Below are positions 1-7,910 of a stretch of 64,000 nucleotides of DNA, one piece after another (positions within the stretch are counted from its first letter, which is position 1; every line of letters begins with the position of its first letter). Source of the stretch: Azophilus sp965214305 (GTDB lineage Bacteria > Pseudomonadota > Gammaproteobacteria > Pseudomonadales > Azotimanducaceae); contig OZ243949.1 of NCBI GenBank assembly GCA_965214305.1, positions 2,542,001 through 2,606,000 of the forward strand. The letters are read 5' to 3'. Both the position numbers and the translations under genes were made by a program. The notes below the pieces were generated by a model. That model did no database searches, was not told where the DNA came from, and worked only from the letters and a program-made list of their open reading frames with translations.

Positions 1-1284
1 CAGTAATGCGTCCAAGTCGTCGAACAACCGTGCCGGGACCGGACACTTGGCGACCACTTCGTCCATGTTCCAATCGATGTTCTCGCCACGGAACCAAAAG
101 ACGCAATCGGCGGCCCCGGCGCAGCCGATGAGGTCCGCGCGCAATGTGCCGAGTGACATGGTGTGGGTGCGCGGCTCGATGATGGCGAGAATTTCCTCTT
201 GGCCAACGCGCTGGCGCAACCCTTCAAGCGTCGTGCGAATGGCCGTGGGGTGGTGGGCGAAATCGTCGTAGAGGGTCGTACCGCCAACTTCGGCAATGAC
301 TTCCAGGCGCCGTTTGACCCCGGAAAACCGATTTAGCGCATCAATGGCCGTGGTTGGCGACACACCCGCATGGTGCGCCGCAACCAGTGCGCCCAGAGCG
401 TTGTTAATGTTGTGTGAGCCGAGTTGCGACCAGTTGATGCGGCCAATCCGCTCGCCATTGCGAGCCAGATCGAAGGCGCTGCCGTCGGGCGCGGCATTGC
501 GGTGCTGCCAGAGTTCCCCGTTGTCTTGCTCCAATAGGACTTCCGGGGGGCTGTTTCCGAAACGGGCAACCGGGGTCCAGCAACCCCGGCCTATCACTTC
601 ATTCACGGCCGGGTCGGCACTCGGCGCCACAATCAGCCCGTCACCGGGTACCGAGCGCAGCAGTTGCTGGAACTGCGTTTGGATTGCCTGAAGGTCGGCA
701 AAGATGTCGGCGTGGTCGAATTCCAAGTTGTTGATTACCAGGGTGCGGGGGCGATAGTGGAGGAACTTGGAGCGCCGGTCGAAATAGGATGTGTCGTACT
801 CATCGGCTTCGACCACAAAAAAAGGGCTGCTGCCGAGACGCGCCGACCGGTTAAAGTTCCGCGGCACACCGCCAATCAAATAGCCGGGTTCCAGGCCGGC
901 GTAGTCGAGAATCCAGGCCAGCATACTGGCGGTGCTGGTCTTGCCGTGGGTTCCGGCAACCGCCAGCGTCCAGCGGCCAGGCAGCACCGCCTCGCCGAGC
1001 CACTGTGCCCCGGAGGTATAGGGTAGGCCGCTGTTCAAAACGGCCTCTACCGCTGCGTTTCCCCTGGGCAGCTTGGCGTTGCCGATGACAACGAGGTCCG
1101 GGGGCGGCTGCAGATGCTCCGGCGTGAACCCTTCGTAAACCTGTATATCGGCGGCGGCGAGCTGGTCGCTCATCGGCGGATACAGTGCCCGGTCGCTGCC
1201 AGAAACCGCATGGCCCAGCTCGCGTGCGAGCTGGGCGAGGCTGCCCATCAGGGTGCCGCCGATGCCGAGAAAGTAAATCTTCAT
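1..1284 (-). CDS. mpl: Mpl, murein tripeptide ligase (partial, C-terminus beyond the left edge)
   Basis: Ligates recovered L-Ala-gamma-D-Glu-meso-DAP to UDP-MurNAc in peptidoglycan recycling; cytoplasmic. The reading frame is open from the ATG at 1284 to the window edge (about 428 of roughly 450 residues). Seen: N-terminal Rossmann start MKIYFLGIGGTLMG, the ATP-binding motif GTHGKTSTAS (about positions 930-957), central-domain motif VVEADEYDTS and the C-terminal-domain motif YDDFAHHPTAI (about 235-275). The DDFAHHPTA signature is typical of Mpl rather than MurC. It is transcribed away from pfp, with a 400-base gap between the two starts. Confident in the family; only the last 20-30 residues are missing. 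Confidence 0.95.
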   Translation of the reverse strand, partial: MKIYFLGIGGTLMGSLAQLARELGHAVSGSDRALYPPMSDQLAAADIQVYEGFTPEHLQPPPDLVVIGNAKLPRGNAAVEAVLNSGLPYTSGAQWLGEAVLPGRWTLAVAGTHGKTSTASMLAWILDYAGLEPGYLIGGVPRNFNRSARLGSSPFFVVEADEYDTSYFDRRSKFLHYRPRTLVINNLEFDHADIFADLQAIQTQFQQLLRSVPGDGLIVAPSADPAVNEVIGRGCWTPVARFGNSPPEVLLEQDNGELWQHRNAAPDGSAFDLARNGERIGRINWSQLGSHNINNALGALVAAHHAGVSPTTAIDALNRFSGVKRRLEVIAEVGGTTLYDDFAHHPTAIRTTLEGLRQRVGQEEILAIIEPRTHTMSLGTLRADLIGCAGAADCVFWFRGENIDWNMDEVVAKCPVPARLFDDLDALL

Positions 1285-1496
1285 TGAGTATATCTGGCGG
1301 AGGGGTTGCCCCAGCCCCGCAAAGCCCGTGATCCAACTGAACGGGGTCTAACCCGGATACCCCGCCAACTTCGTTGCAATACGCTGGCACCTTCAGCCTG
1401 GGAAGCGCGAAGGGATCCGCTTCGCTGGAGAAAGCGTTAGCGAGATATCCGGGCCAAGCGTACCACCCGGCAGCGGCTGGGCATATGGTGTTTCGG

Positions 1497-1582
1497 TAGT
1501 GGCTCAGTTTCAATTTCCGCCGCCCTAGAGACCAGGCCCGCGTTGGGCCGAGGTCAAGAAGATTTTTCAAATTGAGCCACTA
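1497..1582. repeat. Repeat family A, copy 1 (MITE-like, terminal inverted repeats)
   Basis: An 86-bp element whose ends are imperfect inverted repeats: the left end reads TAGTGGCTCAGTTTCAATTT and the right end, reverse-complemented, starts TAGTGGCTCAATTTGAA. The same ends recur at 41506-41592 and, diverged, at 61249-61305. No coding capacity. It lies in the 1285-1683 gap between the divergent mpl and pfp genes; the rest of that gap (1285-1496) shows no gene that I can support. Confidence 0.7.
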
Positions 1583-1683
1583 ATCTTGTTTTCCTTGCGG
1601 GGCATGAGGGTGCGGATGCTGTTATAGTCCCCGCCTGCCAAAACCTTCGATACGTCGAGCATCCTCTTTAGGTAAACAAGCAA

Positions 1684-2952
1684 ATGGCGCGGGCCAATGC
1701 CTTTTATGCACAATCGGGCGGGGTAACCTCCGTTATCAACGCCACGGCTTGCGGGGTTATTGAGACGGCGCGCCAGCATTCTGACAAGATTGGCAAGATG
1801 CTGGCGGGCCGCAACGGCATTCTTGGCGCACTCGCCGAGGAATTGATTGACACCGGCCGCGAATCGGCGGCAACCATTGCCGGATTGCGCCACACACCCG
1901 GCGGCGCTTTCGGCTCCTGCCGCTACAAGCTCGGCACCATTGAGGATAATGAGCGGCAATATCGGCGCCTGATTGATGTCTTTGCCGCCCACAACATTCG
2001 CTACTTCTTCTACAACGGGGGCGGTGACTCCCAGGATACGGCGCACAAGGTCTCGCAGCTTGGCTCGACCTTGGGCTATCCCATCACCTGCATCGGCATT
2101 CCCAAAACCGTCGATAACGACTTGCCGTTCACCGATTCCTGCCCCGGTTTTGGTTCAGTGGCCAAATACGTGGCCGTCTCCACCCGTGAGGCGGCGCTTG
2201 ATGTCGCCTCCATGTGTTCGACTTCCACGAAGGTATTTATTTTGGAGGTGATGGGTCGGCACGCCGGATGGATTGCGGCGGCCTCGGCTTTGGCTCAGCA
2301 AAAGCGTGGCGACCCGCCGCATCTCATTGTTTTTCCGGAAGTGCCCTTCGATGAGGCGGCCTTGCTGGCCAAGGTGGATGGAACGGTGCGCAAGCAGGGC
2401 TACTGCGTCATCGTCGTCTCCGAAGGTGCCCGCTATGCCGACGGTGCTTTTCTGGCCGATGCCGGCAGCAAGGACGCCTTCGGGCACACCCAGCTCGGTG
2501 GTGTGGCGCCGACACTGGCGAACATCGTCAAAACAGGCCTGGGCTACAAATACCATTGGGCGGTGGCGGATTACCTGCAACGCTCAGCCCGCCACATCGC
2601 TTCCGGCAACGATGTCGAGCAAGCCTATGCCATGGGGTGGGCGGCGGTCGAGTTCGCCCTCGCGGGCAAGAATGCCGTCATGCCCGTGGTGGTGCGTTTA
2701 AGCGACGAACCCTACCGGTGGAAAATCGGCGAAGTGAAGCTCTCGCGGGTTGCCAATGTTGAGCGCAAGATGCCGAAAAGCTACATCAGCGCCGATGGCT
2801 TCGGCATTACCGCGCAAGCCCGGCGTTATCTGGCCCCGCTGATCGCCGGGGAACATCACCCGCCGTACCGGAACGGCCTGCCCCAATACGTTGCGACCAA
2901 AAACACCATGGTGGCCAAGAAGCTCGGTTCCTTTCAAATTGGAGCTATGTGA
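1684..2952 (+). CDS. pfp: PPi-dependent 6-phosphofructokinase
   Basis: Phosphorylates fructose 6-phosphate with pyrophosphate, reversibly; glycolysis/gluconeogenesis, cytoplasm. 422 residues, a usual length for this group. Seen: nucleotide/PPi-loop motif GGGDSQDT (residues 112-119), where the Asp after GG is the hallmark of PPi-dependent enzymes instead of the Gly of ATP enzymes; catalytic PKTVDND (140-146), the Lys again typical of the PPi type; and MGRHAGW (190-196) for substrate binding. The start is the ATG at 1684; the upstream ribosome-binding site is weak. A membrane pyrophosphatase gene (4368-6401) sits nearby, so PPi looks like an energy currency in this organism. Donor specificity is inferred from the motifs. 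Confidence 0.93.
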   Translation: MARANAFYAQSGGVTSVINATACGVIETARQHSDKIGKMLAGRNGILGALAEELIDTGRESAATIAGLRHTPGGAFGSCRYKLGTIEDNERQYRRLIDVFAAHNIRYFFYNGGGDSQDTAHKVSQLGSTLGYPITCIGIPKTVDNDLPFTDSCPGFGSVAKYVAVSTREAALDVASMCSTSTKVFILEVMGRHAGWIAAASALAQQKRGDPPHLIVFPEVPFDEAALLAKVDGTVRKQGYCVIVVSEGARYADGAFLADAGSKDAFGHTQLGGVAPTLANIVKTGLGYKYHWAVADYLQRSARHIASGNDVEQAYAMGWAAVEFALAGKNAVMPVVVRLSDEPYRWKIGEVKLSRVANVERKMPKSYISADGFGITAQARRYLAPLIAGEHHPPYRNGLPQYVATKNTMVAKKLGSFQIGAM

Positions 2953-2955
2953 CTT

Positions 2956-3345
2956 TAATTGGGCATTATGTAGCAAAATCCGCAGAGCCAGGCTCGTGGC
3001 CGTCTGCGGCGGCGGAGCGACATATGTTTCGCAGCGGCGCTTGCATCTCTCCATGTCTTCCGCGAAATCAAGCCACATCACAACAATCCGATTGAGCTCA
3101 TCGATCTCACGAATATCGCGGATGCGATCCAGCATCTCATCGAAGTAGTCGGGCATCGCGGCTCCGGCGACTGGCGGGTTCTTTAGGCGCTCGTCATCCA
3201 CCACGAAGCCCTTGAGCAGATACTCGCTCAACCGCGCCGTCGCCCATTGCCTGAACTGGGTGCCGCGAGGGCCGCGAACCCGGTAGCCGACCGCGAGAAT
3301 AGCATCTAGGTTGTAGTGCTTGACCGCACGCCGCACTTGGCGCAC
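2956..3345 (-). pseudogene. RhuM-family (virulence RhuM) remnant with internal deletion
   Basis: On the minus strand a frame encodes the conserved core of RhuM-like proteins: VKHYNLDAILAVGYRVRGPRGTQFRQWAT, then LKGFVVDDERLKNP and DYFDEMLDRIRDIR (written here only to identify the family). It then jumps to ELNRIVVMWLDFAEDME, which in full-length relatives lies far downstream. The N-terminal domain and the middle are therefore missing. RhuM proteins are of unknown biochemical role and often sit in restriction or defence islands; here a toxin-antitoxin pair is adjacent. The frame continues into pfp antisense sequence without a proper end. Treat it as a decayed gene. The stretch 3346-3555 may hold more of the same broken locus, but I cannot identify it. 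Confidence 0.7.
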
Positions 3346-3555
3346 TCAGGTGCGCGTCAAGTGGCCTTTATCTATCGAGGTCGAAGTTGCCATTGAGTTG
3401 ACGGCTGACGGTGAGCAGGTGGAGCAGCTTGCCGTAATCGATGGGAGGCGATGGGTTTGGCATGATGCGAGCCGCTTCACATAAAGTTATTCTGCCGAAA
3501 GCGGATAGCTCGCACCAGATAAGAAGGTAACGAAATCTGGCGACACTTGAGGCGC

Positions 3556-3571
3556 ATAGCATGAATGCTAT
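3556..3571. promoter_or_regulatory. Candidate operator of the toxin-antitoxin operon
   Basis: A perfect palindrome ATAGCAT-GA-ATGCTAT lies 15 bases before the chosen toxin start. Type II TA operons are usually autoregulated by the antitoxin through such palindromes at the promoter. That the HTH antitoxin (3907-4185) binds here is inference. Confidence 0.55.
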
Positions 3572-3586
3572 ATGCTTCGCCTGTTG

Positions 3587-3910
3587 ATGTGGCGCGTTGA
3601 AACCTTGAACGACACTGTGGATAGGGAGTTGGAAGCCCTTCCCGCCGACATGAAGGCGCGTTTCGCACGCATCTGCGAGTTGATTACTATGGTGGGCTTG
3701 GAACAAATGGGCATACCGCACGTCAGGCATTTGACCGGTCCACTGTGGGAGATGCGACTCACGGGACAAGACGGAATTGCACGAGCTCTCTATGTCGCTG
3801 CACAAGGGAAAAGAGCGGTAGTGGTCCGTGTATTCACAAAAAAGACCCGGCGCACGCCACACCGGGAAATCAAACTGGCGATCACACGCGCTCAGGAGGT
3901 ACTGAAATGA
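3587..3910 (+). CDS. HigB/RelE-like toxin (phage Gp49-like, DUF891 type)
   Basis: 107 residues from the ATG at 3587 (MWRVETLNDTVDREL...). An ATG at 3572 would add five residues, but the family usually begins at MWRV. Basic, compact RelE-fold protein: helices around residues 9-35, then strands ending in the conserved tail VVVRVFTKKTRRTPHREI and IKLAITRAQE, typical of HigB-type ribosome-dependent mRNA interferases. Its stop overlaps the antitoxin start (ATGA at 3907-3910), so the two are translationally coupled in the toxin-first order characteristic of higBA. No clear Shine-Dalgarno sequence precedes it. Function is by family. Confidence 0.85.
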   Translation: MWRVETLNDTVDRELEALPADMKARFARICELITMVGLEQMGIPHVRHLTGPLWEMRLTGQDGIARALYVAAQGKRAVVVRVFTKKTRRTPHREIKLAITRAQEVLK

Positions 3911-4185
3911 CCAAGGTTACAGAGCTGCACAGGAGGTGGAGCCAAGATGCCGACTATCGGGAGGCCTATGCACGGATGGGCACTGAATTTGACTTATCGA
4001 AAGCCCTCATAGAAGCACGTCTTCGGTCTGGCTTCACCCAATCGCAGTTGGCAGCTCGCATGGAGACGACGCAATCCGCGGTAGCGAGGATGGAAAGCGG
4101 GCGAGTGCCACCGTCACTACGAACGTTAGAAAGGTTCGCGACAGCGACGGGCACGCGCTTGCGGATCAATTTCGAGCCGGCGTGA
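3907..4185 (+). CDS. HigA-like antitoxin, XRE-family HTH
   Basis: 92 residues from the ATG at 3907, which overlaps the toxin stop. The C-terminal half is a Cro/C1-type helix-turn-helix: LIEARLRSGFTQSQLAARM, followed by TTQSAVARMESGRVPPSLRTLERFA (residues about 35-80). The N-terminal half, with DADYREAYA, is the usual toxin-contacting segment of this antitoxin family. It likely neutralises the upstream HigB-like toxin and represses the operon through the palindrome at 3556-3571. Confidence 0.85.
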   Translation: MTKVTELHRRWSQDADYREAYARMGTEFDLSKALIEARLRSGFTQSQLAARMETTQSAVARMESGRVPPSLRTLERFATATGTRLRINFEPA

Positions 4186-4257
4186 AGCGTTTGCGCGGTA
4201 TTTTTTCTTCGCCGACGGCAAACAATTGACCACCTGCTACTGCCGAGGAACCGAAAA

Positions 4258-4365
4258 GTGACCGTGCGGATGCGTGTGGAGGAGTGGCTCAGGAGAGCAT
4301 CACCAAAGCCGATATGCGGTGACTGCATAGCGGAAGCGCTGAACCTGAGTAGTCGCCAACAGGCC
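4258..4365 (+). pseudogene. N-terminal fragment of a small HTH protein
   Basis: From a GTG at 4258 the frame reads a short winged-helix-like start with RVEEWLRRASPKPICGDCIAEALNLSSRQQANQ. This resembles the N-terminus of small proteobacterial proteins that pair a CxxC motif with an HTH. Similarity stops where the convergent hppA gene ends (4368), so the C-terminal zinc-ribbon part is gone. Probably a truncated gene; the identification is tentative. Confidence 0.4.
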
Positions 4366-4367
4366 AA

Positions 4368-6401
4368 TCAGGCCAATAGTGGCGCAATCACCAGCGAAAC
4401 AATCGCCATCACGTTGATGAGAATGTTCATGCTCGGCCCGGAGGTATCCTTAAACGGGTCGCCCACCGTATCGCCGACCACGGTGGCGGCGTGAACTTCA
4501 GACCCCTTGCCGCCCAGGTTGCCCTTCTCGACGTGCTTCTTGGCGTTGTCCCAGGCACCGCCAGCGTTGGCCATGGTCAATGCCAGCAGCACACAGCCGA
4601 GCAAGGCGCCACCCAATGTACCGCCGAGTGCTTCGGCGCTGATGCCGAAGCCCACCACGGGCGGTACGGCGACGGCAATGGCCCCGGGCAGCAACATGCG
4701 CTTCAGGGCGGCGGATGTGGCGATGTCGATGCACTTGTCGGTATCGGGCTCGGCATTACCCTCAAGCAGGCCGGGGATTTCGCGAAACTGACGACGGATC
4801 TCCTGGATCATTTCCATGGCCGCATCGCCCACGGAGGTCATGGTGACACTGGCGATCAGAAACGGCACCAGGCCGCCGATGAATAGGCCGACCAGCACGT
4901 CCGGGTTGCCGATGTGCAGCAAAAACTCCCCGTCCCGATTGTAGGCAACCGTTTCCACAAAGGCCGCGATGATAGCGAGTGCCGCTAGCGCCGCCGCCCC
5001 AATCGCGAAACCCTTACCCATGGCGGCCGTGGTGTTGCCGAGTTCATCAAGCGAATCGGTGATCTTGCGGGTGTCTTCGCCAAGGCCGCCCATCTCCGCA
5101 ATGCCGCCGGCGTTGTCGGCAACCGGCCCGTAGGCGTCCACGGCCATGGTCATGCCAACCGTTGCCAACAGGCCCACCGCCGCGATACCGACACCGTAGA
5201 GGCCGGCCAGCCATGTCGAGACGTAAATGATGGCGCAGATGGCAAGCAATGGAACGACCACCGACTGCATGCCGACGGCCAAGCCGGTGATCATAACGGT
5301 CGCGGAGCCCGTCTCCCCGGCTTCGGCAATGCGCACAACCGGCCTTGCCGAGGTGTAGTACTCGGTGGTTAGGCCAATGACGACGCCGCCCACCGAACCG
5401 AAGATCACCGACCACCAAACATCACTTGATATGCCCGTTGTGTCGATAACGAACCAGGACGCGACGATGAAGAGTATCGGCGTTGCAATCATACCGATAC
5501 GCAGTGCCAGCGCCGGGCTCGAACTTGAGCGGGAGCGCACGATGCCGATGCCGATGATCGAGCACACCAACCCCGTGGAGGCGAGCGCCAGGGGCAGAAA
5601 CATCAGGGCGGCGCGGCCATCGCCTTCGGCCATGCCCGGTGCCAGGGTGCCTACCGCGGTGACGGCCAGGGTCGCGGCAATGGCAATGGTGGCGATCATC
5701 GATCCGCAATAGGACTCGAAGATATCCGAACCCATGCCCGCCACGTCGCCCACGTTGTCGCCCACATTGTCGGCGATCACGCCGGGGTTGCGAGGGTCGT
5801 CTTCCGGAATGCCCGCTTCCACCTTGCCGACCAGGTCGGCACCCACATCGGCGCTCTTCGTGTAGATGCCGCCGCCAACGCGGGAGAACAGCGCCACCGT
5901 CGAGGCACCCATGCCGAAACCGTGAATGTGGTGGGCGGTGTGCGGGTCGCCACCGAAGAAGTAATAGACGAGACCAAGCCCCATTAAGCCGAGGGAGGCA
6001 ACCGCCAAGCCCATGATGGAGCCGCCGAAAAAGGCGACGGAGAGGGCGGCGGCGGGGCCTTTGCTATGTGCGGCGGCGGTGGTGCGAACATTGGCCTTGG
6101 TTGCGGTGTACATGCCGAACCAGCCGGCGCCGGCGGAGGAGAGTGCGCCGGCAATGAATGCCCACAGCGTTTCGACGCCTAAACCCGAAACAAACAGCAG
6201 CACGAGCAACGCACCGGCGAACAGGGCAAGCATGGTGTATTCGCGCCGCATGAACACCATGGCACCATTATGGATGGCGTCGGCAATCTTCTTGATCGCC
6301 GGTTCGCCTTCGTCGTAGCGTTTCACCAGCCCGTAGATGACGATCGCGACGATCATGCCAATGACGCCCAACAGGGGCGGCAACAGGTTTGTATCCATCA
6401 T
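4368..6401 (-). CDS. hppA: Membrane-bound proton (or sodium) pumping pyrophosphatase
   Basis: Hydrolyses PPi and pumps H+ (or Na+) across the inner membrane. 677 residues with about 16 membrane segments, the normal size. Seen: the PPi-binding sequence DVGADLVGKVE (185-195), the Asp-rich DNVGDNVGDVAGMGSD (211-226), GNTTAA (455-460), and the C-terminal GGAWDNAKK and GDTVGDPFKDTSGPS. Ala after GNTT, rather than Lys, marks the K+-dependent subfamily; whether the ion is H+ or Na+ cannot be read reliably by eye. It is transcribed alone, with a repeat B copy in front of it. It fits with the PPi-dependent phosphofructokinase at 1684-2952. Confidence 0.96.
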   Translation of the reverse strand: MMDTNLLPPLLGVIGMIVAIVIYGLVKRYDEGEPAIKKIADAIHNGAMVFMRREYTMLALFAGALLVLLFVSGLGVETLWAFIAGALSSAGAGWFGMYTATKANVRTTAAAHSKGPAAALSVAFFGGSIMGLAVASLGLMGLGLVYYFFGGDPHTAHHIHGFGMGASTVALFSRVGGGIYTKSADVGADLVGKVEAGIPEDDPRNPGVIADNVGDNVGDVAGMGSDIFESYCGSMIATIAIAATLAVTAVGTLAPGMAEGDGRAALMFLPLALASTGLVCSIIGIGIVRSRSSSSPALALRIGMIATPILFIVASWFVIDTTGISSDVWWSVIFGSVGGVVIGLTTEYYTSARPVVRIAEAGETGSATVMITGLAVGMQSVVVPLLAICAIIYVSTWLAGLYGVGIAAVGLLATVGMTMAVDAYGPVADNAGGIAEMGGLGEDTRKITDSLDELGNTTAAMGKGFAIGAAALAALAIIAAFVETVAYNRDGEFLLHIGNPDVLVGLFIGGLVPFLIASVTMTSVGDAAMEMIQEIRRQFREIPGLLEGNAEPDTDKCIDIATSAALKRMLLPGAIAVAVPPVVGFGISAEALGGTLGGALLGCVLLALTMANAGGAWDNAKKHVEKGNLGGKGSEVHAATVVGDTVGDPFKDTSGPSMNILINVMAIVSLVIAPLLA

Positions 6402-6426
6402 TCACTTATTCCGGTTGTTGATTGGT

Positions 6427-6490
6427 GCCAGGTGCCTCTGCCTTCGGAATTGGCGGCTGCAAAGCCGCTCTCGTCCGCCCCTTGGCGGCG
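6427..6490. repeat. Repeat family B fragment
   Basis: The sequence GGTGCCTCTGCCTTCGGAA followed by GGCTGCAAAGCCGCTCTCGT matches the left half of the longer copies at 19826 and 34001. It sits between hppA and the DUF2333 gene. Confidence 0.55.
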
Positions 6491-6572
6491 CGTATCATAC
6501 CAGCGAATACGCAAAACCCACGCCGCTGTAACCATTGGTCCCGTATCGGTGAACCACTGCCTAATGATTGCC

Positions 6573-7616
6573 TCAGCCTTGGGCGAGCAGCGCCCGCAGA
6601 TCGATGATGGCGGCGTTAGCGCGGGAGATATAGGAAGCCATCACCAACGAATGATTGGCGAGCAGGCCCAGGCCGTCGCCGTTCAAGATGACCGGGCTCC
6701 AGATAGTCTGCTGTGTGGGTTCGAGTTCGCGGATGATCTGTTTGAGGCTGACGCGGGCATTCTTCTTGCCGAGCACATCCCCGAAGTCCTGTTCCATGGC
6801 GCGCAGCAGATGCAGCAGCGCCCAGGATTGACCCCGCGCTTCGTAGAAAACATCGTCTATCTCAAGCCAAGGTGTTTTGTACTCCCGCTCGGACGGTGCC
6901 GCGGTTGCTTGCGCAGCCGCCGCGTCGCCGGCGAGGTCAATGTTCAGTTGCCGCTTGCCAACGCTGGCGGAAAGCCGCTGCGATAGACTGCCGAGGCGCG
7001 TCTCCACCCCCTGCAACCACTGCTGCAGGTTGTCCGCCCGGGCGTAGAATTGGGCGTCCGGCTGGCTTGGGTCGGAAAGGCGTGCCAAGTAGGCCTGCAA
7101 CAGGTCGGCACCCTCCCGGTACTCGCTCTCGCTTGGCGGAAATACCCAGCTGGCGTTGTCGAAAAAGAACTTGCCCTCCGCCTCGGCCAAGTCCGGGTCT
7201 TCCGTGGATTGGCTTTGCGAGCGGGAAAAGTCGATGCGATAGGCGCGGGCGGTGTCGCGTATTTGCGTTAAGACACCGAATTCCCAATTGGGAATATTGT
7301 CCATCCAAACGCCGGGTGGAAATACATCGTTGGATAGATAGCCGCCGCGCTTATCGAGCAGTGTTTCCACGAGTCGCAACAGCGTTGCGGTGGTTGTGAA
7401 TCCGGTGACGACTTGACGGTTGTTCTGTGCGGCTTGGCTGGCGGCCTGTTGCCGCACGGCAAAGGCCTCGGGTTCATGGTCCCACCACCAGGTTAGCGCC
7501 AGACAAGCGGCCAGATAAAGCCCGCCGAGGGCTGCCGCCACCCCCAGCACGGCCTTGCCCGTACCGGCTGAGGTGCCGGCACCAGCCAGTGGCTTCCAAT
7601 TGATTATCCAATTCAT
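6573..7616 (-). CDS. DUF2333 family membrane-anchored protein
   Basis: A conserved gammaproteobacterial family of unknown role. From the ATG at 7616 (MNWIINWKPLAG...) the protein is 347 residues; an upstream ATG at 7661 would add 15 residues that do not look conserved. One membrane segment near residues 24-45 (VLGVAAALGGLYLAACLAL) is followed by a large periplasmic domain. Conserved stretches include GGYLSNDVFPPG, PNWEFGVL, LVRDxA-type RIDFSRSQS, and the end RANAAIIDLRALL. It lies between hppA and the TonB receptor and is probably transcribed alone. No biochemical function is known. Confidence 0.88.
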   Translation of the reverse strand: MNWIINWKPLAGAGTSAGTGKAVLGVAAALGGLYLAACLALTWWWDHEPEAFAVRQQAASQAAQNNRQVVTGFTTTATLLRLVETLLDKRGGYLSNDVFPPGVWMDNIPNWEFGVLTQIRDTARAYRIDFSRSQSQSTEDPDLAEAEGKFFFDNASWVFPPSESEYREGADLLQAYLARLSDPSQPDAQFYARADNLQQWLQGVETRLGSLSQRLSASVGKRQLNIDLAGDAAAAQATAAPSEREYKTPWLEIDDVFYEARGQSWALLHLLRAMEQDFGDVLGKKNARVSLKQIIRELEPTQQTIWSPVILNGDGLGLLANHSLVMASYISRANAAIIDLRALLAQG

Positions 7617-7792
7617 CGCGTGGTCGGCCGGGGTTGTGCAACAGTTCGCACCGGGCACCATACTATGGTTGGGGCGGTGGCCGAAATGACAATGCCCAGC
7701 CGTACCCTATCGCATACAGGCCGCAATCATTGGCATGCTGAGCGAATGGTGGCCCCGATAATTCAGGGCGGGGAGGTTCGGGCCTCCGCATG

Positions 7793-7827
7793 ACCCGTGC
7801 CGCGATGCAACCATGCGCGGCACGGGT
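7793..7827. other. Strong hairpin downstream of the TonB receptor gene
   Basis: A perfect 12-bp stem (ACCCGTGCCGCG / CGCGGCACGGGT) with an 11-base loop lies 84 bases beyond the receptor stop. No T-run follows on either strand, so it is not a classical terminator; it may protect the mRNA 3' end. The surrounding 7617-7910 region holds no gene I can support. Confidence 0.5.
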
Positions 7828-7910
7828 GGCGTGATGACCCTCAACAATGCGCCTTCTGTGCTGGCCTGCTGGGCCTGCCACAGGGCAAATTGAGCGACCG
7901 CAAGTAGAAC

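Noticed and set aside
851..1570. Minus-strand 239-codon frame across the mpl start
   Set aside because: It overlaps mpl in a different frame and runs through the repeat A element; mpl motifs are decisive.
3368..3862. Minus-strand frame opposite the toxin gene
   Set aside because: Mostly antisense to HigB; only its last 30 codons (before 3470) look possibly genic and could not be identified.
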